A stretch of 64,000 bases of DNA from Shimia sp049116215 (GTDB taxonomy: Bacteria > Pseudomonadota > Alphaproteobacteria > Rhodobacterales > Rhodobacteraceae). The DNA lies in assembly GCF_049116215.1 (NCBI RefSeq), contig NZ_JAGDZB010000002.1:186001-250000 (forward strand). The letters run 5' to 3'. Positions 33,350 to 42,736 of this stretch are shown in pieces (position 1 is the stretch's first letter; each line of letters begins with the position of its first letter). Under the pieces are notes generated by a model that ran no database searches, was not told the DNA's origin, and saw nothing but the letters and a program-made list of their open reading frames with translations. The translations under genes were made by a program, and so were the position numbers.

Positions 33350-33777
33350 GCCGCCTCGCGCTCCGCCAGATAGTCTGACAGCCGCACCTGCATCATGGGC
33401 ACAACATTGCTCATCCGCAAGAACCGCGCCACATCCCACATCCGCCAGGCCTGTCCTTCCGCACCCAAACGGATGCGGTTGATGTCCAGCTCCGGCACCT
33501 CGGCCACAAAGAACCAGGTGGCGTTTTTGCCATCCAGATCAGAGATATACTGACGCTTCCAAAGCAGATCCTCTTCGTTCAACGAAAGCGACAACTCTTC
33601 CTTGAGCTCGCGCAACACACAGGCTTCCGGGCTCTCACTGGCTTCCCGACCTCCACCGGGCAAATCCCACATATCCGGATAGGGAATCTCTGGGTCCTTG
33701 TCGCGCAGGATCGACACCAAGCGATCCCCGGTCAAAAGCGCCAGCTTGGCCCCGTGAAACCCGTCTGTTTCCTGCAT
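33346..33777 (-). CDS. Nudix hydrolase
   Basis: A 143-residue hydrolase with an intact Nudix box: GGGREASESPEACVLRELKEEL, carrying the Gly, first Glu and the RELKEE metal-binding core. It is preceded by DMWDLPG, and a conserved Trp-Phe pair (NATWFFVAEVPEL) follows. Nudix enzymes cleave nucleoside diphosphates linked to another moiety; the substrate is unknown. This gene is intact, in contrast to the frameshifted Nudix gene at 1992. It starts at ATG 33777. Confidence 0.88.
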   Translation of the reverse strand: MQETDGFHGAKLALLTGDRLVSILRDKDPEIPYPDMWDLPGGGREASESPEACVLRELKEELSLSLNEEDLLWKRQYISDLDGKNATWFFVAEVPELDINRIRLGAEGQAWRMWDVARFLRMSNVVPMMQVRLSDYLAEREAA

Positions 33778-33894
33778 CGCTGTCCGCCCTCTGTGCCTGC
33801 CAATTGCGGCACACTCGACAAACTCTCACGCGCAAAGGAAAGCGGTTTCCCGCCAGCGCAACGAAACCAGCAACGCTCCGCCGACGCCGACACT

Positions 33895-35124
33895 CTACTG
33901 ACGCACCAAAGCCCGCGCCGCCTTGTCTTCAACCACCCAGGCCAGCAACCCGTCGCGCAGCCCCGCCGCCATTGCCGCACGCCAGCCCGCGTCTTGTAAA
34001 TTGGCCAAGTCCTGCTGGCTCGACATAAACCCAAGCTCCACTAGAACCGAGGGCACATCCGCCGCCTTCAACACAGAAAACCCGCCGGTTCTCAACGGCT
34101 TGCGATTCAACCTCACGGTGGTCTTCTTGAGTTCCCCCACCAGCGTTTCTGCCAACATCATCGTGCGCGGCTCTGTCTCCAACCGCGCCAAATCCAACAG
34201 CACATCCGTCACCTCATCATCCGTGCCCGAAAGATCCACGCCCGACAAAATATCCGCCCGATCATGGCGCTCCGCCAACAGCGCAGAGGCCGCATCGCTG
34301 GCCTCTTCCGACAGCGTGTAAATCGTTGCCCCCTTGGCATTGCCCTGGCTCAAACTGTCCGCATGCAACGACAAAAACACATCCGCCTGCGCCTGATGGG
34401 CAATCGCCACACGCCCTTCCAGCGACACGAAAGCATCGTCATCACGGGTCAACACCACTTCAAAACCACCGGCCCGGCGCAGCACATCCCGCAGCTCCCG
34501 CGCAAACAGCAGCATCAGGTCTTTCTCCTGCGCCCCGTCCCGCTCCGCCCCCGGATCAATGCCGCCATGGCCTGGGTCAATCACCACCACCGTTGGTGCC
34601 CAATCCGCTCGGGCCTCGCGCGCCACTTCTGTGGTGTCCGCAGGTTCCGGCAAATCCCAACGCGGATCATGTGGCGCCCCCGCGGTCTTGGCAAAGGCCA
34701 GTGTGTCGCTTGGCGCCAACACCAACTCCAGCCGCGCTTTGCCAGTGGCCTCTTCGACCACCATACCCGCGCTGTCCACCGCAAAGGGCCGCGCCAGATC
34801 GAGCACCATACGGCTCCACCCGGGGCGATACGCGCCAAACCGCACCGCCTCGACGCCTTCCACCGCGCCCAGTTCGTCCGCCGTCAGATCTTCCCAATCA
34901 ATCTCTTTGAAATCCAAAACCACACGCCGCGGCTCATCCAACGTGAACACCCGCCAGGGCACCCCTTGGCTCAGGCTCAATGTCAGTTCCGCCGCCCCGC
35001 GCCAACCTTCTGATAATCCGCTCTCAGACACATCCAGCCGCGCAAGCGCCGAAAAGTCCCGCTCCTGCGCCGCGGCCACGCCTGCCCAAACCATCACAAT
35101 AAAAGCCCAAAACACTCTGCTCAT
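33895..35124 (-). CDS. amiC: N-acetylmuramoyl-L-alanine amidase with AMIN domain
   Basis: A 409-residue periplasmic amidase that cuts peptide from glycan during septum splitting. Start at ATG 35124, giving a signal peptide MSRVFWAFIVMVWAGVAAAQ. The AMIN localisation domain is next (LSQGVPWRVFTLDEPRRVVL). Near residue 180 the zinc-dependent Amidase_3 domain begins with VVVIDPGHGGIDPGAERDGA, followed by LTRDDDAFVSLEGRVAIAHQ, FLSLHADSL and the final VELGFMSSQQDLANL with the catalytic Glu. Adjacent to mrcA and prfB as in other alphaproteobacteria, though several genes lie between. Confidence 0.92.
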   Translation of the reverse strand: MSRVFWAFIVMVWAGVAAAQERDFSALARLDVSESGLSEGWRGAAELTLSLSQGVPWRVFTLDEPRRVVLDFKEIDWEDLTADELGAVEGVEAVRFGAYRPGWSRMVLDLARPFAVDSAGMVVEEATGKARLELVLAPSDTLAFAKTAGAPHDPRWDLPEPADTTEVAREARADWAPTVVVIDPGHGGIDPGAERDGAQEKDLMLLFARELRDVLRRAGGFEVVLTRDDDAFVSLEGRVAIAHQAQADVFLSLHADSLSQGNAKGATIYTLSEEASDAASALLAERHDRADILSGVDLSGTDDEVTDVLLDLARLETEPRTMMLAETLVGELKKTTVRLNRKPLRTGGFSVLKAADVPSVLVELGFMSSQQDLANLQDAGWRAAMAAGLRDGLLAWVVEDKAARALVRQ

Positions 35125-35213
35125 GCTGCCGCCCTGCCCGCTGTTGCGCGTCTTCTTTGACGACACAGTACATCAGCCCGCCGTCCTTCGCCACGCTGTG
35201 CTTTCACAGTTCG

Positions 35214-35260
35214 CAAATATCCTGGGGGAGTCGCCAAATGGCGACGGGGGCAAGGCCCCC
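35214..35260 (-). repeat. Dispersed double-hairpin repeat, copy 2
   Basis: Minus strand: GGGGGC-CTT-GCCCCC, then GTCGCCATTTGGCGAC, then TCCCCCAGGATATTTG. It begins 14 nt after the aminotransferase stop codon. The outer parts match copy 1 at 24109-24157. In the second stem an A-T pair of copy 1 is replaced by G-C. Confidence 0.75.
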
Positions 35261-35274
35261 ACCGCACTCACGTC

Positions 35275-36426
35275 TCAAACAAATCCACGTGCGGCCATGA
35301 ACACTTTCAATCGCGCCAGACCTTCCTCAATGTCGGCTGTGCTGCGGGCATAGGAGAACCGCAGCGTCTGATGGCCCCGCACCGGATCAAAATCCAAACC
35401 CGGCGTTGCGGCTACACCTGCTTCCTCCAACAGCTCCCGCGCAAACACCCGGCTGTCTTGCGTGAAAGCGCTCACATCCACGTAGAAGTAAAACGCCCCA
35501 TCCGGCGGCGCAAATTGGGTGAACCCCGCCTTTGGTAAACCTTCTGCCATCAAGGCCCGATTGGCGCGATACACCGCCATATTGGCCTCCAGCTCTTCGG
35601 GACAATCCATCGCAGCCAAAGCCGCCACCTGGCTGGCATGGCTCGCGCAAATGAACATGTTCTGCGCCAAACGCTCAATCTTGCGCACGTGGTCATCCGG
35701 CACGACCATCCACCCCACACGCCAGCCGGTCATGCTGAAGTATTTGGAGAAGCTGTTGATCACGTAGCACTCATCGGTAAGTTCCAGCGCCGTGACCGCC
35801 TTGGCCTCATATTCAATGCCGTGGTAAATCTCGTCACTGATAAAGGCCGCGTCTTTCTCGCGACACAGATCAATCAAGGCGCCCATCGCGGCACTGTCGA
35901 GCATCGTGCCTGTGGGGTTCGCAGGTGAGGCCACCATCAAGCCTTCAAAATCCAACGCGCGCAGATCGTCCGGTACCGGCTGCAACCGATTTTCCGGCGC
36001 TGTCTGCACATCCAGCGGCTGCAAACTCAGCGCCTTCAAAATCTGGCGATAGCTGGGATAGCCCGGCGCGCCAATCGCCACCCGTTCCCCCGCGTCAAAC
36101 AACGCCGAAAACGCCAGCAAAAACGCGCCTGAGGACCCCGGCGTGACAATCACCCGCGCCGGATCAAGGTCCACATTGTACCACTCGCCGTAAAGCTGTG
36201 CGATCCGCGCCCGCAGCGTTGGCAGGCCCAAGGCCACGGTGTAGCCCATGGCGTCTTCCGCCATCGCCTTGGTCAGCGCGGTGCGCGCGCCTTCCGGGGC
36301 TGCCGTTCCGGGCTGGCCCACTTCCATATGGATGATGTGGCGCCCATCCGCCTCGGCCTGACGCGCCGCTTCCATCACATCCATCACAATAAAGGGATCA
36401 ACCGCCCCACGCCTTGAAGTCCGCAT
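35275..36426 (-). CDS. PLP-dependent aminotransferase (class I/II)
   Basis: A 383-residue fold-type I aminotransferase. Recognisable parts are HMEVGQPGTAAPEGA, VTPGSSGAFLLAFSALFDAG, SPANPTGTMLDSAAM, DEIYHGIEYEAKA, and the PLP Lys in NSFSKYFSMTGWRVGW; C-terminal LRFSYARS holds the carboxylate-binding Arg. Likely uses aspartate, alanine or aromatic amino acids; specificity is not clear. The ATG at 36426 has AGGAA eight bases upstream. It diverges from the M48 protease gene with essentially no spacer, and a dispersed repeat follows its stop. Confidence 0.9.
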   Translation of the reverse strand: MRTSRRGAVDPFIVMDVMEAARQAEADGRHIIHMEVGQPGTAAPEGARTALTKAMAEDAMGYTVALGLPTLRARIAQLYGEWYNVDLDPARVIVTPGSSGAFLLAFSALFDAGERVAIGAPGYPSYRQILKALSLQPLDVQTAPENRLQPVPDDLRALDFEGLMVASPANPTGTMLDSAAMGALIDLCREKDAAFISDEIYHGIEYEAKAVTALELTDECYVINSFSKYFSMTGWRVGWMVVPDDHVRKIERLAQNMFICASHASQVAALAAMDCPEELEANMAVYRANRALMAEGLPKAGFTQFAPPDGAFYFYVDVSAFTQDSRVFARELLEEAGVAATPGLDFDPVRGHQTLRFSYARSTADIEEGLARLKVFMAARGFV

Positions 36427-36467
36427 CAATTTCGTTCCTATTGTCGCTCATGAGGTTTCACCGCGAA

Positions 36468-37814
36468 ATGACGGCGCCGTCAATCACCGCTTTGCGCGCC
36501 CGCGTCGTCACGCTGCTGACGACCTGCGCGCTTGTGCTTGCCTCTACTGCCGCCCAAGCAGTGTCTTTGCTGCGCGATCCCGACATTGAACATGCCTTAC
36601 AACGCATGGCTGCACCCGTGCTCTATGCCGCAGGCCTTGGGGGCAACATCAAAATCCTTCTGGTGGACGACCAGCGTCTCAACGCCTTTGTCATCGACCA
36701 CGGCCATATTTTTATCAACTCCGGCATGATCATGCGCATGAACACGCCGGAAATGCTGCAATCAGTGATCGCCCACGAAGCCGCCCATATCGCCAACGGC
36801 CACATCGCGCGGCGCATGGCCAACCTTGATTCGGCCCGCACCACCGCCGGCCTCGGCCTCGCCCTTGGATTGGCCGCCGCCGCTGTCTCCGGTCGCGGCG
36901 ATGTGGGCGCAGCCCTCGCCTTTGGCACGCAAAGTTCTGCCCTGCGACAATTTCTCGCCCACACAAGGGCGGAGGAATCCTCCGCTGACCAATCTGGTAT
37001 CCGCTACCTCGCCCGCGCAGGCATCGACCCGTCCGGCACGCTGGATGTGCACCGCCTGTTTGAAGGCCAGGAACTGCTTTCCGCCTCCCGCCAAGACCCT
37101 TACATGCGCTCCCACCCGTTGACCCGAGACCGTCTGCGCGCGGCGGAAGGCTTTGTGGCGGCCTATGCTGGCAATGCCAAACCAAACCCGGATTTGAACT
37201 ACTGGTATGACCGCGCCCGTGGCAAAACCACCGCCTTCATCCGCCCAACCAAATGGACCCTGTCACGCCATCAAGAAAGCGACGCTGAAGACGTGCGCCA
37301 CATGCGCTTGGCCGTGGCCTACCACCGTCAGCAAAATACAGCCAAAGCGGTCTCCCATATCAATCAGGCCCTCGAAACCCGCCCTGACGATCCCTACTAT
37401 TACGAACTCAAGGCGCAAATCCTGCTGGAAAGCCGCCAATTCCAAAACGCTGTGATCGCTTACAGAAAGGCCGCTGATCTTGCACCGAGCAACGCGCTCA
37501 TCCTTGGCGGCCTGGGCCGCGCCTTGCTGACCGTAAACCGTCCAAAAGAAGCGCTGCAATATCTCGAGGCCGCCCGTGCCCGCGACTTCCGAGATGCCCG
37601 CGTGCTGCGCGATCTCGGCTCTGCATATGCCCAAACCAACCAACACGGCATGGCCTCGCTTCTGGCCGCCGAACGCTATGCGCTCGCGAACAGACTGGAC
37701 GACGCAGAAATCCACGCCCGCCGCGCCATGGCCCGCCTTCCGCAAGGCTCCAGCGCTTTCCGGCGGGCAGATGACATCGCCCGCGCTGCCAAGCGCCGCA
37801 AAGACAAGAAATGA
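36468..37814 (+). CDS. M48-family periplasmic metalloprotease (BepA-like) with TPR repeats
   Basis: A 448-residue exported protease. From ATG 36468 a signal peptide MTAPSITALRARVVTLLTTC continues to a cut after TAAQA; an ATG at 36450 is also in frame. The zinc site HEAAH (VIAHEAAHIANGH) is near residue 102, and the third ligand Glu is in HTRAEESSADQ. The second half is a TPR-like helical array (VAYHRQQNTAKAVSHINQAL, QFQNAVIAYRKAADLAPSNA). This order matches BepA/YfgC, which handles outer-membrane proteins such as LptD. Ten bases separate it from the DsbA-like gene, so they form an operon for envelope protein quality. Confidence 0.9.
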   Translation: MTAPSITALRARVVTLLTTCALVLASTAAQAVSLLRDPDIEHALQRMAAPVLYAAGLGGNIKILLVDDQRLNAFVIDHGHIFINSGMIMRMNTPEMLQSVIAHEAAHIANGHIARRMANLDSARTTAGLGLALGLAAAAVSGRGDVGAALAFGTQSSALRQFLAHTRAEESSADQSGIRYLARAGIDPSGTLDVHRLFEGQELLSASRQDPYMRSHPLTRDRLRAAEGFVAAYAGNAKPNPDLNYWYDRARGKTTAFIRPTKWTLSRHQESDAEDVRHMRLAVAYHRQQNTAKAVSHINQALETRPDDPYYYELKAQILLESRQFQNAVIAYRKAADLAPSNALILGGLGRALLTVNRPKEALQYLEAARARDFRDARVLRDLGSAYAQTNQHGMASLLAAERYALANRLDDAEIHARRAMARLPQGSSAFRRADDIARAAKRRKDKK

Positions 37815-37824
37815 GGAAAACACC

Positions 37825-38580
37825 ATGAGCACATTCAAAACCAAACTGGCCAGCAGCGCCCTGGCGCTCACCCTGGCCGCCGCACCGGCTCTGGCCTTTG
37901 ACATCGACAAACTGTCGGATGCAGAACGCGACGCTTTCCGTGCTGAAGTCCGCGCTTACCTGCTGGAGAACCCGGAGGTGATCATGGAAGCCGTGGCCGT
38001 GCTGGAAGAACGCAACGCCGCAGCACAGGCCACCGCAGACTTTGATCTGGTGACCAACAACGCCGACCGCCTGTTTGACGACGGCTACAGCTATGTGGGT
38101 GGTAATCTCGAAGGCGACATCACCATTGTGGAGTTTGTCGATTACCGCTGCGGCTACTGCCGCAAAGCGCATGACGAAGTGGCCGAGCTGATCAAAGGCG
38201 ACGGCAACATCCGCTTCATTGTGAAAGAATACCCGATCCTCGGTGAAGCCAGTGACCTCAGCTCCCGCTTTGCCATTGCCGTGAAACAGAAGATTGGCGG
38301 CGAAGCCTACAAATTGACCGCCGACACGCTGATCAAAATGCGCGGTGACGTGAACGAGAAATCCCTTCGCAAAGTGGCCAAGGGGCTGGGCTTTGATGCG
38401 GATTTGATCCTGGATCACATGGACGCGCCCGAGGTGGAGAAGGAAATTGCCACTACCCGCGCCCTCGCCCGTGATCTGAACATCACCGGCACCCCGAGCT
38501 TTGTTTTCCATGACGAAATGGTGCGCGGCTACGTACCGCTCAAAGGCATGCAGGCGATTGTGAAAGACAAACGCGGCTAA
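37825..38580 (+). CDS. DsbA-family thiol:disulfide protein
   Basis: A 251-residue periplasmic thioredoxin-fold protein from ATG 37825 behind GAGGA. Signal peptide: a basic start then LASSALALTLAAAPALAFD. An N-terminal helical region (about residues 25-80) resembles the oligomerisation part of ScsC/Com1-type proteins. The active site CGYC is near residue 109 in FVDYRCGYCRKAHDEVAEL, and the cis-Pro loop is NITGTPSFVFHDEM. It may oxidise or isomerise disulfides; direction is not readable. Coexpressed with the M48 protease. Confidence 0.9.
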   Translation: MSTFKTKLASSALALTLAAAPALAFDIDKLSDAERDAFRAEVRAYLLENPEVIMEAVAVLEERNAAAQATADFDLVTNNADRLFDDGYSYVGGNLEGDITIVEFVDYRCGYCRKAHDEVAELIKGDGNIRFIVKEYPILGEASDLSSRFAIAVKQKIGGEAYKLTADTLIKMRGDVNEKSLRKVAKGLGFDADLILDHMDAPEVEKEIATTRALARDLNITGTPSFVFHDEMVRGYVPLKGMQAIVKDKRG

Positions 38581-38603
38581 GCCTCGCGCCAACCAAACAG
38601 TCT

Positions 38604-38634
38604 AACACCGCGACGGCCACCGTTGCGGTGTTTT
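38604..38634 (+). terminator. Terminator after DsbA-like gene
   Basis: ACACCGCGACGG-CCA-CCGTTGCGGTGT, a 12-bp stem including one G-U pair, followed by TTT. Confidence 0.8.
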
Positions 38635-38734
38635 GCGTTCAGCGCCCGTTGCGCAACGTACGCTGGTGTAATCAGCCCGTTTCGAAAATCGGCACCTCCG
38701 CAAAACAGCCACGATACCGACAGAATACCGACGT

Positions 38735-38758
38735 AAAAAACGGCCCCAGAGGGCCGTT
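38735..38758 (-). terminator. Terminator of ispG
   Basis: Minus strand: AACGGCCC-TCTG-GGGCCGTT followed by a T-run. Confidence 0.8.
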
Positions 38759-38785
38759 AATCTTTGAGTCGCATGTAAAGGTGGA

Positions 38786-39913
38786 TCACTCCGCCGCGTC
38801 AGCAGCCTCCGCAGCCTGAATCGCCGCCACCTTCTTTTCCACCTCTTCGACGATGTGATCGACCATCGCCTCATTGGACATTTTGTGACTCTGCTTCCCG
38901 GCAAGATACACCATGCCAGAACCAGCCCCACCACCGGTGAATCCCACATCTGTCATCAATGCCTCGCCCGGCCCGTTCACCACGCAACCAATGATCGACA
39001 GGCTCAACGGGGTGTGGATATGCGCAAGGCGATTTTCTAATGTTTCCACGGTCTTAATCACGTCAAACCCCTGACGGGCACAGCTTGGGCAACTGATGAT
39101 ATTCACCCCACGGTGACGCAGGCCAAGGCTCTTAAGGATCTCAAAACCCACCTTGACCTCCTCCACAGGATCCGCACTCAGGCTCACCCGCAGCGTGTCA
39201 CCAATGCCCATCCAAAGCAGCTGACCAAGACCAATGGCCGATTTGATGGTCCCGCTGACAAAGCCACCGGCTTCGGTAATCCCAAGGTGAATCGGCGCAT
39301 CGGTGGCATCCGCAAGGATCTGATAGGCCGCTGCTGACATGAAGACATCGCTGGCTTTCACAGAAATCTTGAACTCGTGAAAATCGTTATCTTGCAGTAT
39401 CTTAATATGGTCGAGACCACTCTCTACCATCGCGTCAGGGCACGGCTCGCCGTACTTATCCAACAGGTGTCTTTCCAAGCTACCGCCGTTTACACCAATC
39501 CGGATTGAACAGCCGTGATCCTTGGCCGCCTTGATCACTTCTTTGACCCGCTTCTCGTCCCCGATATTACCTGGATTGATCCGCAAACACGCCGCTCCGG
39601 CTTCCGCCGCTTCAATCGCCCGTTTGTAGTGGAAGTGAATGTCCGCCACGATCGGAACCGGGCTCTCTTTTGTGATTTCTTTCAGCGCCTTAGTCGCGGC
39701 CACATCCGGCGCAGAGATGCGCACTATGTCCGCGCCAGCCTCCGCCGCCGCCAGTACCTGGCCCAGCGTGGCTTTCACGTCACCACTGTCGGTGTTGGTC
39801 ATGGTCTGCACCGCAATCGGCGCATCGCCGCCCACAGGCACATTGCCCACCATGATCTGACGGGATTTGCGTCGCTCGATATTGCGCCACGGACGGATGT
39901 GATTCATCGACAT
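38786..39913 (-). CDS. ispG: 4-hydroxy-3-methylbut-2-enyl diphosphate synthase (flavodoxin)
   Basis: A 375-residue [4Fe-4S] enzyme of the non-mevalonate isoprenoid pathway that reduces MEcPP to HMBPP. The N-terminal TIM-barrel part starts RRKSRQIMVGNVPVGGDAPI and QTMTNTD; the iron-sulfur Cys are in IISCPSCARQGFDV (about residue 276) and SIIGCVVNGPGEAL (about 309). Start taken as ATG 39913 (MSMNHIRPWRNIERR) with AAAGG seven bases upstream; the frame is open six more codons. Its own terminator follows. Confidence 0.95.
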   Translation of the reverse strand: MSMNHIRPWRNIERRKSRQIMVGNVPVGGDAPIAVQTMTNTDSGDVKATLGQVLAAAEAGADIVRISAPDVAATKALKEITKESPVPIVADIHFHYKRAIEAAEAGAACLRINPGNIGDEKRVKEVIKAAKDHGCSIRIGVNGGSLERHLLDKYGEPCPDAMVESGLDHIKILQDNDFHEFKISVKASDVFMSAAAYQILADATDAPIHLGITEAGGFVSGTIKSAIGLGQLLWMGIGDTLRVSLSADPVEEVKVGFEILKSLGLRHRGVNIISCPSCARQGFDVIKTVETLENRLAHIHTPLSLSIIGCVVNGPGEALMTDVGFTGGGAGSGMVYLAGKQSHKMSNEAMVDHIVEEVEKKVAAIQAAEAADAAE

Positions 39914-40060
39914 ATCAAGACCTTTCACCACAGCAGAGATGGGTTTGATGCCTGTCTAATCGCTTCCGGTAAAAGGGGCAATGCGCGATGGCGCACAGAC
40001 AAAGAGCGCCACAAAGGCGCTCTCTTAACTGATTGGAATCTCAGTGGGTTTTGATCCGGA

Positions 40061-41278
40061 TCACTCGTCCGCAATCACCACATTCTGTGCCGCCGCCAAG
40101 GCCACGATCTTGGCCAGCTCCGGATCATTGTTCAGGTCCGCCACCGCAAAGCTCTCTTTGAGCGCATCCGTGGCCAATGCAAGATTGCGCACAGTCCCCG
40201 TGCCTTCACCCGCCGGGCCGTACAGCTCGCCGTTCACCTTGAAGTATACCGAACCGGACATGCCGGCACGCAGTGTCGGTGGCTCTTCCGTCGCCGGAAG
40301 CACATACTCCTCACCCGCATCGAGGATTTTCTCAAACAAAACAGAGCCATCCGCCGCTCGCACCCGCACCCAAGCAGGCCGCACCGCCATCAGCACCAGC
40401 TCTGGCGCATCATCCTCAACAACTTTTGGCACCGGCAATGTGTCAGCCACGGGCGCGGCCATCGCCACCGCTGCAGGTAGCTCCGGTGTAAACACCCCAA
40501 TGTTGTTTGGGTTCAGCTGGGAAATAGGCGCATCCCGCGCCACCAAAACCGGCACATCCAGCGCTTGCGGACGATACAACCGATCCAATGCATCGGACGG
40601 GGCAAACACCCCTGCACCAGCGGTGGCCACATCGGTTGTCGCCTCCGTCTGCGAGGTCGCAACAGGCGCACGCCCGGCCCCATCCAGCGGATCCAGATCA
40701 CTCAACACCACCGGAGATTGCTCCACCGGCGCCAGAGTAACCCGTTGAATTTCATTAAGAACCGACCAGCCGCCGTAGCCAATCCCCGCAATCAGCGCGA
40801 CCAGCACCAGCGAGGATCCCACCGCCCGCATCTCCACCCGAGACAGCAGAGATTCCTGCATCGGCGTAAACGGCGTGTTTGAGGAAGAAAACGGATCGTG
40901 GCCCGTCATGGCCGGCGCAATGGGTTCCGCCTTACGAACGCCAGAGGCCTCCGCCGACATCCCGTGCGCCGTGGAAAACCCGCTCTCCGCACAAAACAGG
41001 CTGAACGTCTGTTCCGGATCCATGCCGAGGTACCGCGCATAAGACCGCACATAGCCGGCAATAAATCCTGGGGTTTCAAAGGCTGACGGGTCGCAATTCT
41101 CAATTGCAGCCACATAGCTTGCACGGATTCGCAACTCGCGCTGCACATCCAAGAGCGACTTCCCCAAAGTCGCTCGTTCGCCGCGCATCATGTCGCCAAG
41201 TTGCACGTCAAAATCGTCGTACCCTTTCGGGCCTTCGTCTACCGCTTCGGTATTGCGCTTGAATCTGCGCCCGATCAT
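40061..41278 (-). CDS. RodZ-like HTH/DUF4115 membrane protein
   Basis: A 405-residue protein with the RodZ layout. An N-terminal Cro-type HTH (residues about 22-85: MRGERATLGKSLLDVQRELR, YVAAIENCDPSAFETPGFIA) would bind MreB. A linker leads to one membrane helix (SLVLVALIAGIGYGGWSVL, about residue 165), then a long Pro/Ala-rich periplasmic region and a C-terminal DUF4115 domain (SVYFKVNGELYGPAGEGTGT). Likely a cell-shape protein, inferred from architecture alone. A hairpin at about 40003-40026 may terminate it. Confidence 0.82.
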   Translation of the reverse strand: MIGRRFKRNTEAVDEGPKGYDDFDVQLGDMMRGERATLGKSLLDVQRELRIRASYVAAIENCDPSAFETPGFIAGYVRSYARYLGMDPEQTFSLFCAESGFSTAHGMSAEASGVRKAEPIAPAMTGHDPFSSSNTPFTPMQESLLSRVEMRAVGSSLVLVALIAGIGYGGWSVLNEIQRVTLAPVEQSPVVLSDLDPLDGAGRAPVATSQTEATTDVATAGAGVFAPSDALDRLYRPQALDVPVLVARDAPISQLNPNNIGVFTPELPAAVAMAAPVADTLPVPKVVEDDAPELVLMAVRPAWVRVRAADGSVLFEKILDAGEEYVLPATEEPPTLRAGMSGSVYFKVNGELYGPAGEGTGTVRNLALATDALKESFAVADLNNDPELAKIVALAAAQNVVIADE

Positions 41279-41388
41279 CCCACTGGCCTCTTATTGCATC
41301 GTCGGTCCTGAAAGTCCCCGATTCGAACCGATCCCCTTGTTAGGTATGAATATAACACAAACAAGGGTTTCTACACTAAGAAGTCATC

Positions 41389-42612
41389 TTACCCCGCCAT
41401 ATCGGCACGATTCAGCGCACAGTGGCTCCAAAGCGCGTCCATTGCCCCAACAAGGGCATCAATTTCTTTCGGCCCATGCACCGGAGAGGGCGTGAAGCGC
41501 AGACGCTCCGTGCCGCGTGGCACAGTCGGGAAATTGATGGGTTGAACATAGATGCCGTAGTCTTCCAACAGGTGGTCAGACAGCACCTTTGTGTGCACAG
41601 GATTGCCCACAATCACGGGCACAATATGGCTGCCGTGATCGATGATCGGCAAGCCCAGACCTTTCAAACGCAGCTTCAGAATCTGCGCCTGTGTCTGGTG
41701 CTGATCGCGCAGCGCCTGATCAGTTTTTAAGTGCGCCACAGAGGCCGCAGCACCGGCCGCTACGGCTGGTGGCAAAGACGTCGTAAAGATGAAGCCAGGC
41801 GCGTAAGACCTTACGGCATCACACATTTTTTCGGATGCGGCGATATAGCCGCCCATCACGCCATAGGCTTTGGCAAGGGTGCCGTTGATGATGTCGATAC
41901 GATGCGCAAGGTTGTCACGCTCGGTCACACCTCCGCCGCGCGGGCCATACATACCCACCGCGTGCACCTCATCAATATAGGTCAGCGCGCCAAACTCATC
42001 CGCCAGATCACAGAGCGCTTCGATCGGGCCGAAATCGCCGTCCATCGAGTAGACTGATTCAAAGGCAATCAGCTTTGGCGCCGCCGGATCATCCGCTTCC
42101 AGAAGCTCGCGCAAATGCACCACATCATTGTGTTTGAAGATACGTTTTGCCCCGCCATTGCGGCGTACACCTTCAATCATCGACGCGTGGTTCAATTCAT
42201 CCGAATAGATGATCAAACCGGGGAAGAGTTTTGGCAAAGTACTTAAAGTTGCATCATTTGCGATGTAGGCGCTGGTGAAAAGCAGTGCTGATTCTTTGCC
42301 GTGCAGGTCGGCAATCTCGGCTTCCAAACGTTTGTGATAGACCGTGGTGCCGGAGATATTGCGCGTCCCGCCAGAGCCCGCGCCGGTGGCATCCACCGCT
42401 TCATGCATCGCTTCGAGCACAACCGGATGTTGCCCCATGCCAAGGTAATCATTGCCACACCACACCGTGATCGGCTGTACCTCACCGTTGGGGCGAGTCC
42501 ATGTAGCATGGGGAAAATGGCCCTGCTTACGTTCGATATCAATGAACGTGCGATAGCGCCCCTCATCGTGCAAACGGTTGAGTGCGTTATCTAGCTTTGC
42601 AGTGTAATCCAC
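41389..42612 (-). CDS. hemA: 5-aminolevulinate synthase
   Basis: A 407-residue PLP enzyme that condenses glycine and succinyl-CoA to 5-aminolevulinate, the alphaproteobacterial entry to heme and B12. The start is GTG 42612 (VDYTAKLDNALNRLHDEGRY), with AAGGAAAG upstream; this gives the same length as Rhodobacter HemA. Motifs: GAGSGGTRNISGTTVYHKRL, YIDEVHAVGMYGPRGGG, and NGTLAKAYGVMGGYIAAS with the PLP Lys near residue 247. The protein ends ALNRADMAG. A perfect FNR-type site lies 125 bp upstream, suggesting oxygen control. Confidence 0.95.
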   Translation of the reverse strand: MDYTAKLDNALNRLHDEGRYRTFIDIERKQGHFPHATWTRPNGEVQPITVWCGNDYLGMGQHPVVLEAMHEAVDATGAGSGGTRNISGTTVYHKRLEAEIADLHGKESALLFTSAYIANDATLSTLPKLFPGLIIYSDELNHASMIEGVRRNGGAKRIFKHNDVVHLRELLEADDPAAPKLIAFESVYSMDGDFGPIEALCDLADEFGALTYIDEVHAVGMYGPRGGGVTERDNLAHRIDIINGTLAKAYGVMGGYIAASEKMCDAVRSYAPGFIFTTSLPPAVAAGAAASVAHLKTDQALRDQHQTQAQILKLRLKGLGLPIIDHGSHIVPVIVGNPVHTKVLSDHLLEDYGIYVQPINFPTVPRGTERLRFTPSPVHGPKEIDALVGAMDALWSHCALNRADMAG

Positions 42613-42736
42613 AGTGGCTTTCCTTCTTCCCGGTCCGGGCGACCTGGCGTCGCAACACCCCATCTGGGCATTGGCGCTCTTTTAGTCATCTGTCGCGCTT
42701 TCAGCAATGGCTACCAAATGATACATCTTTCGCACA

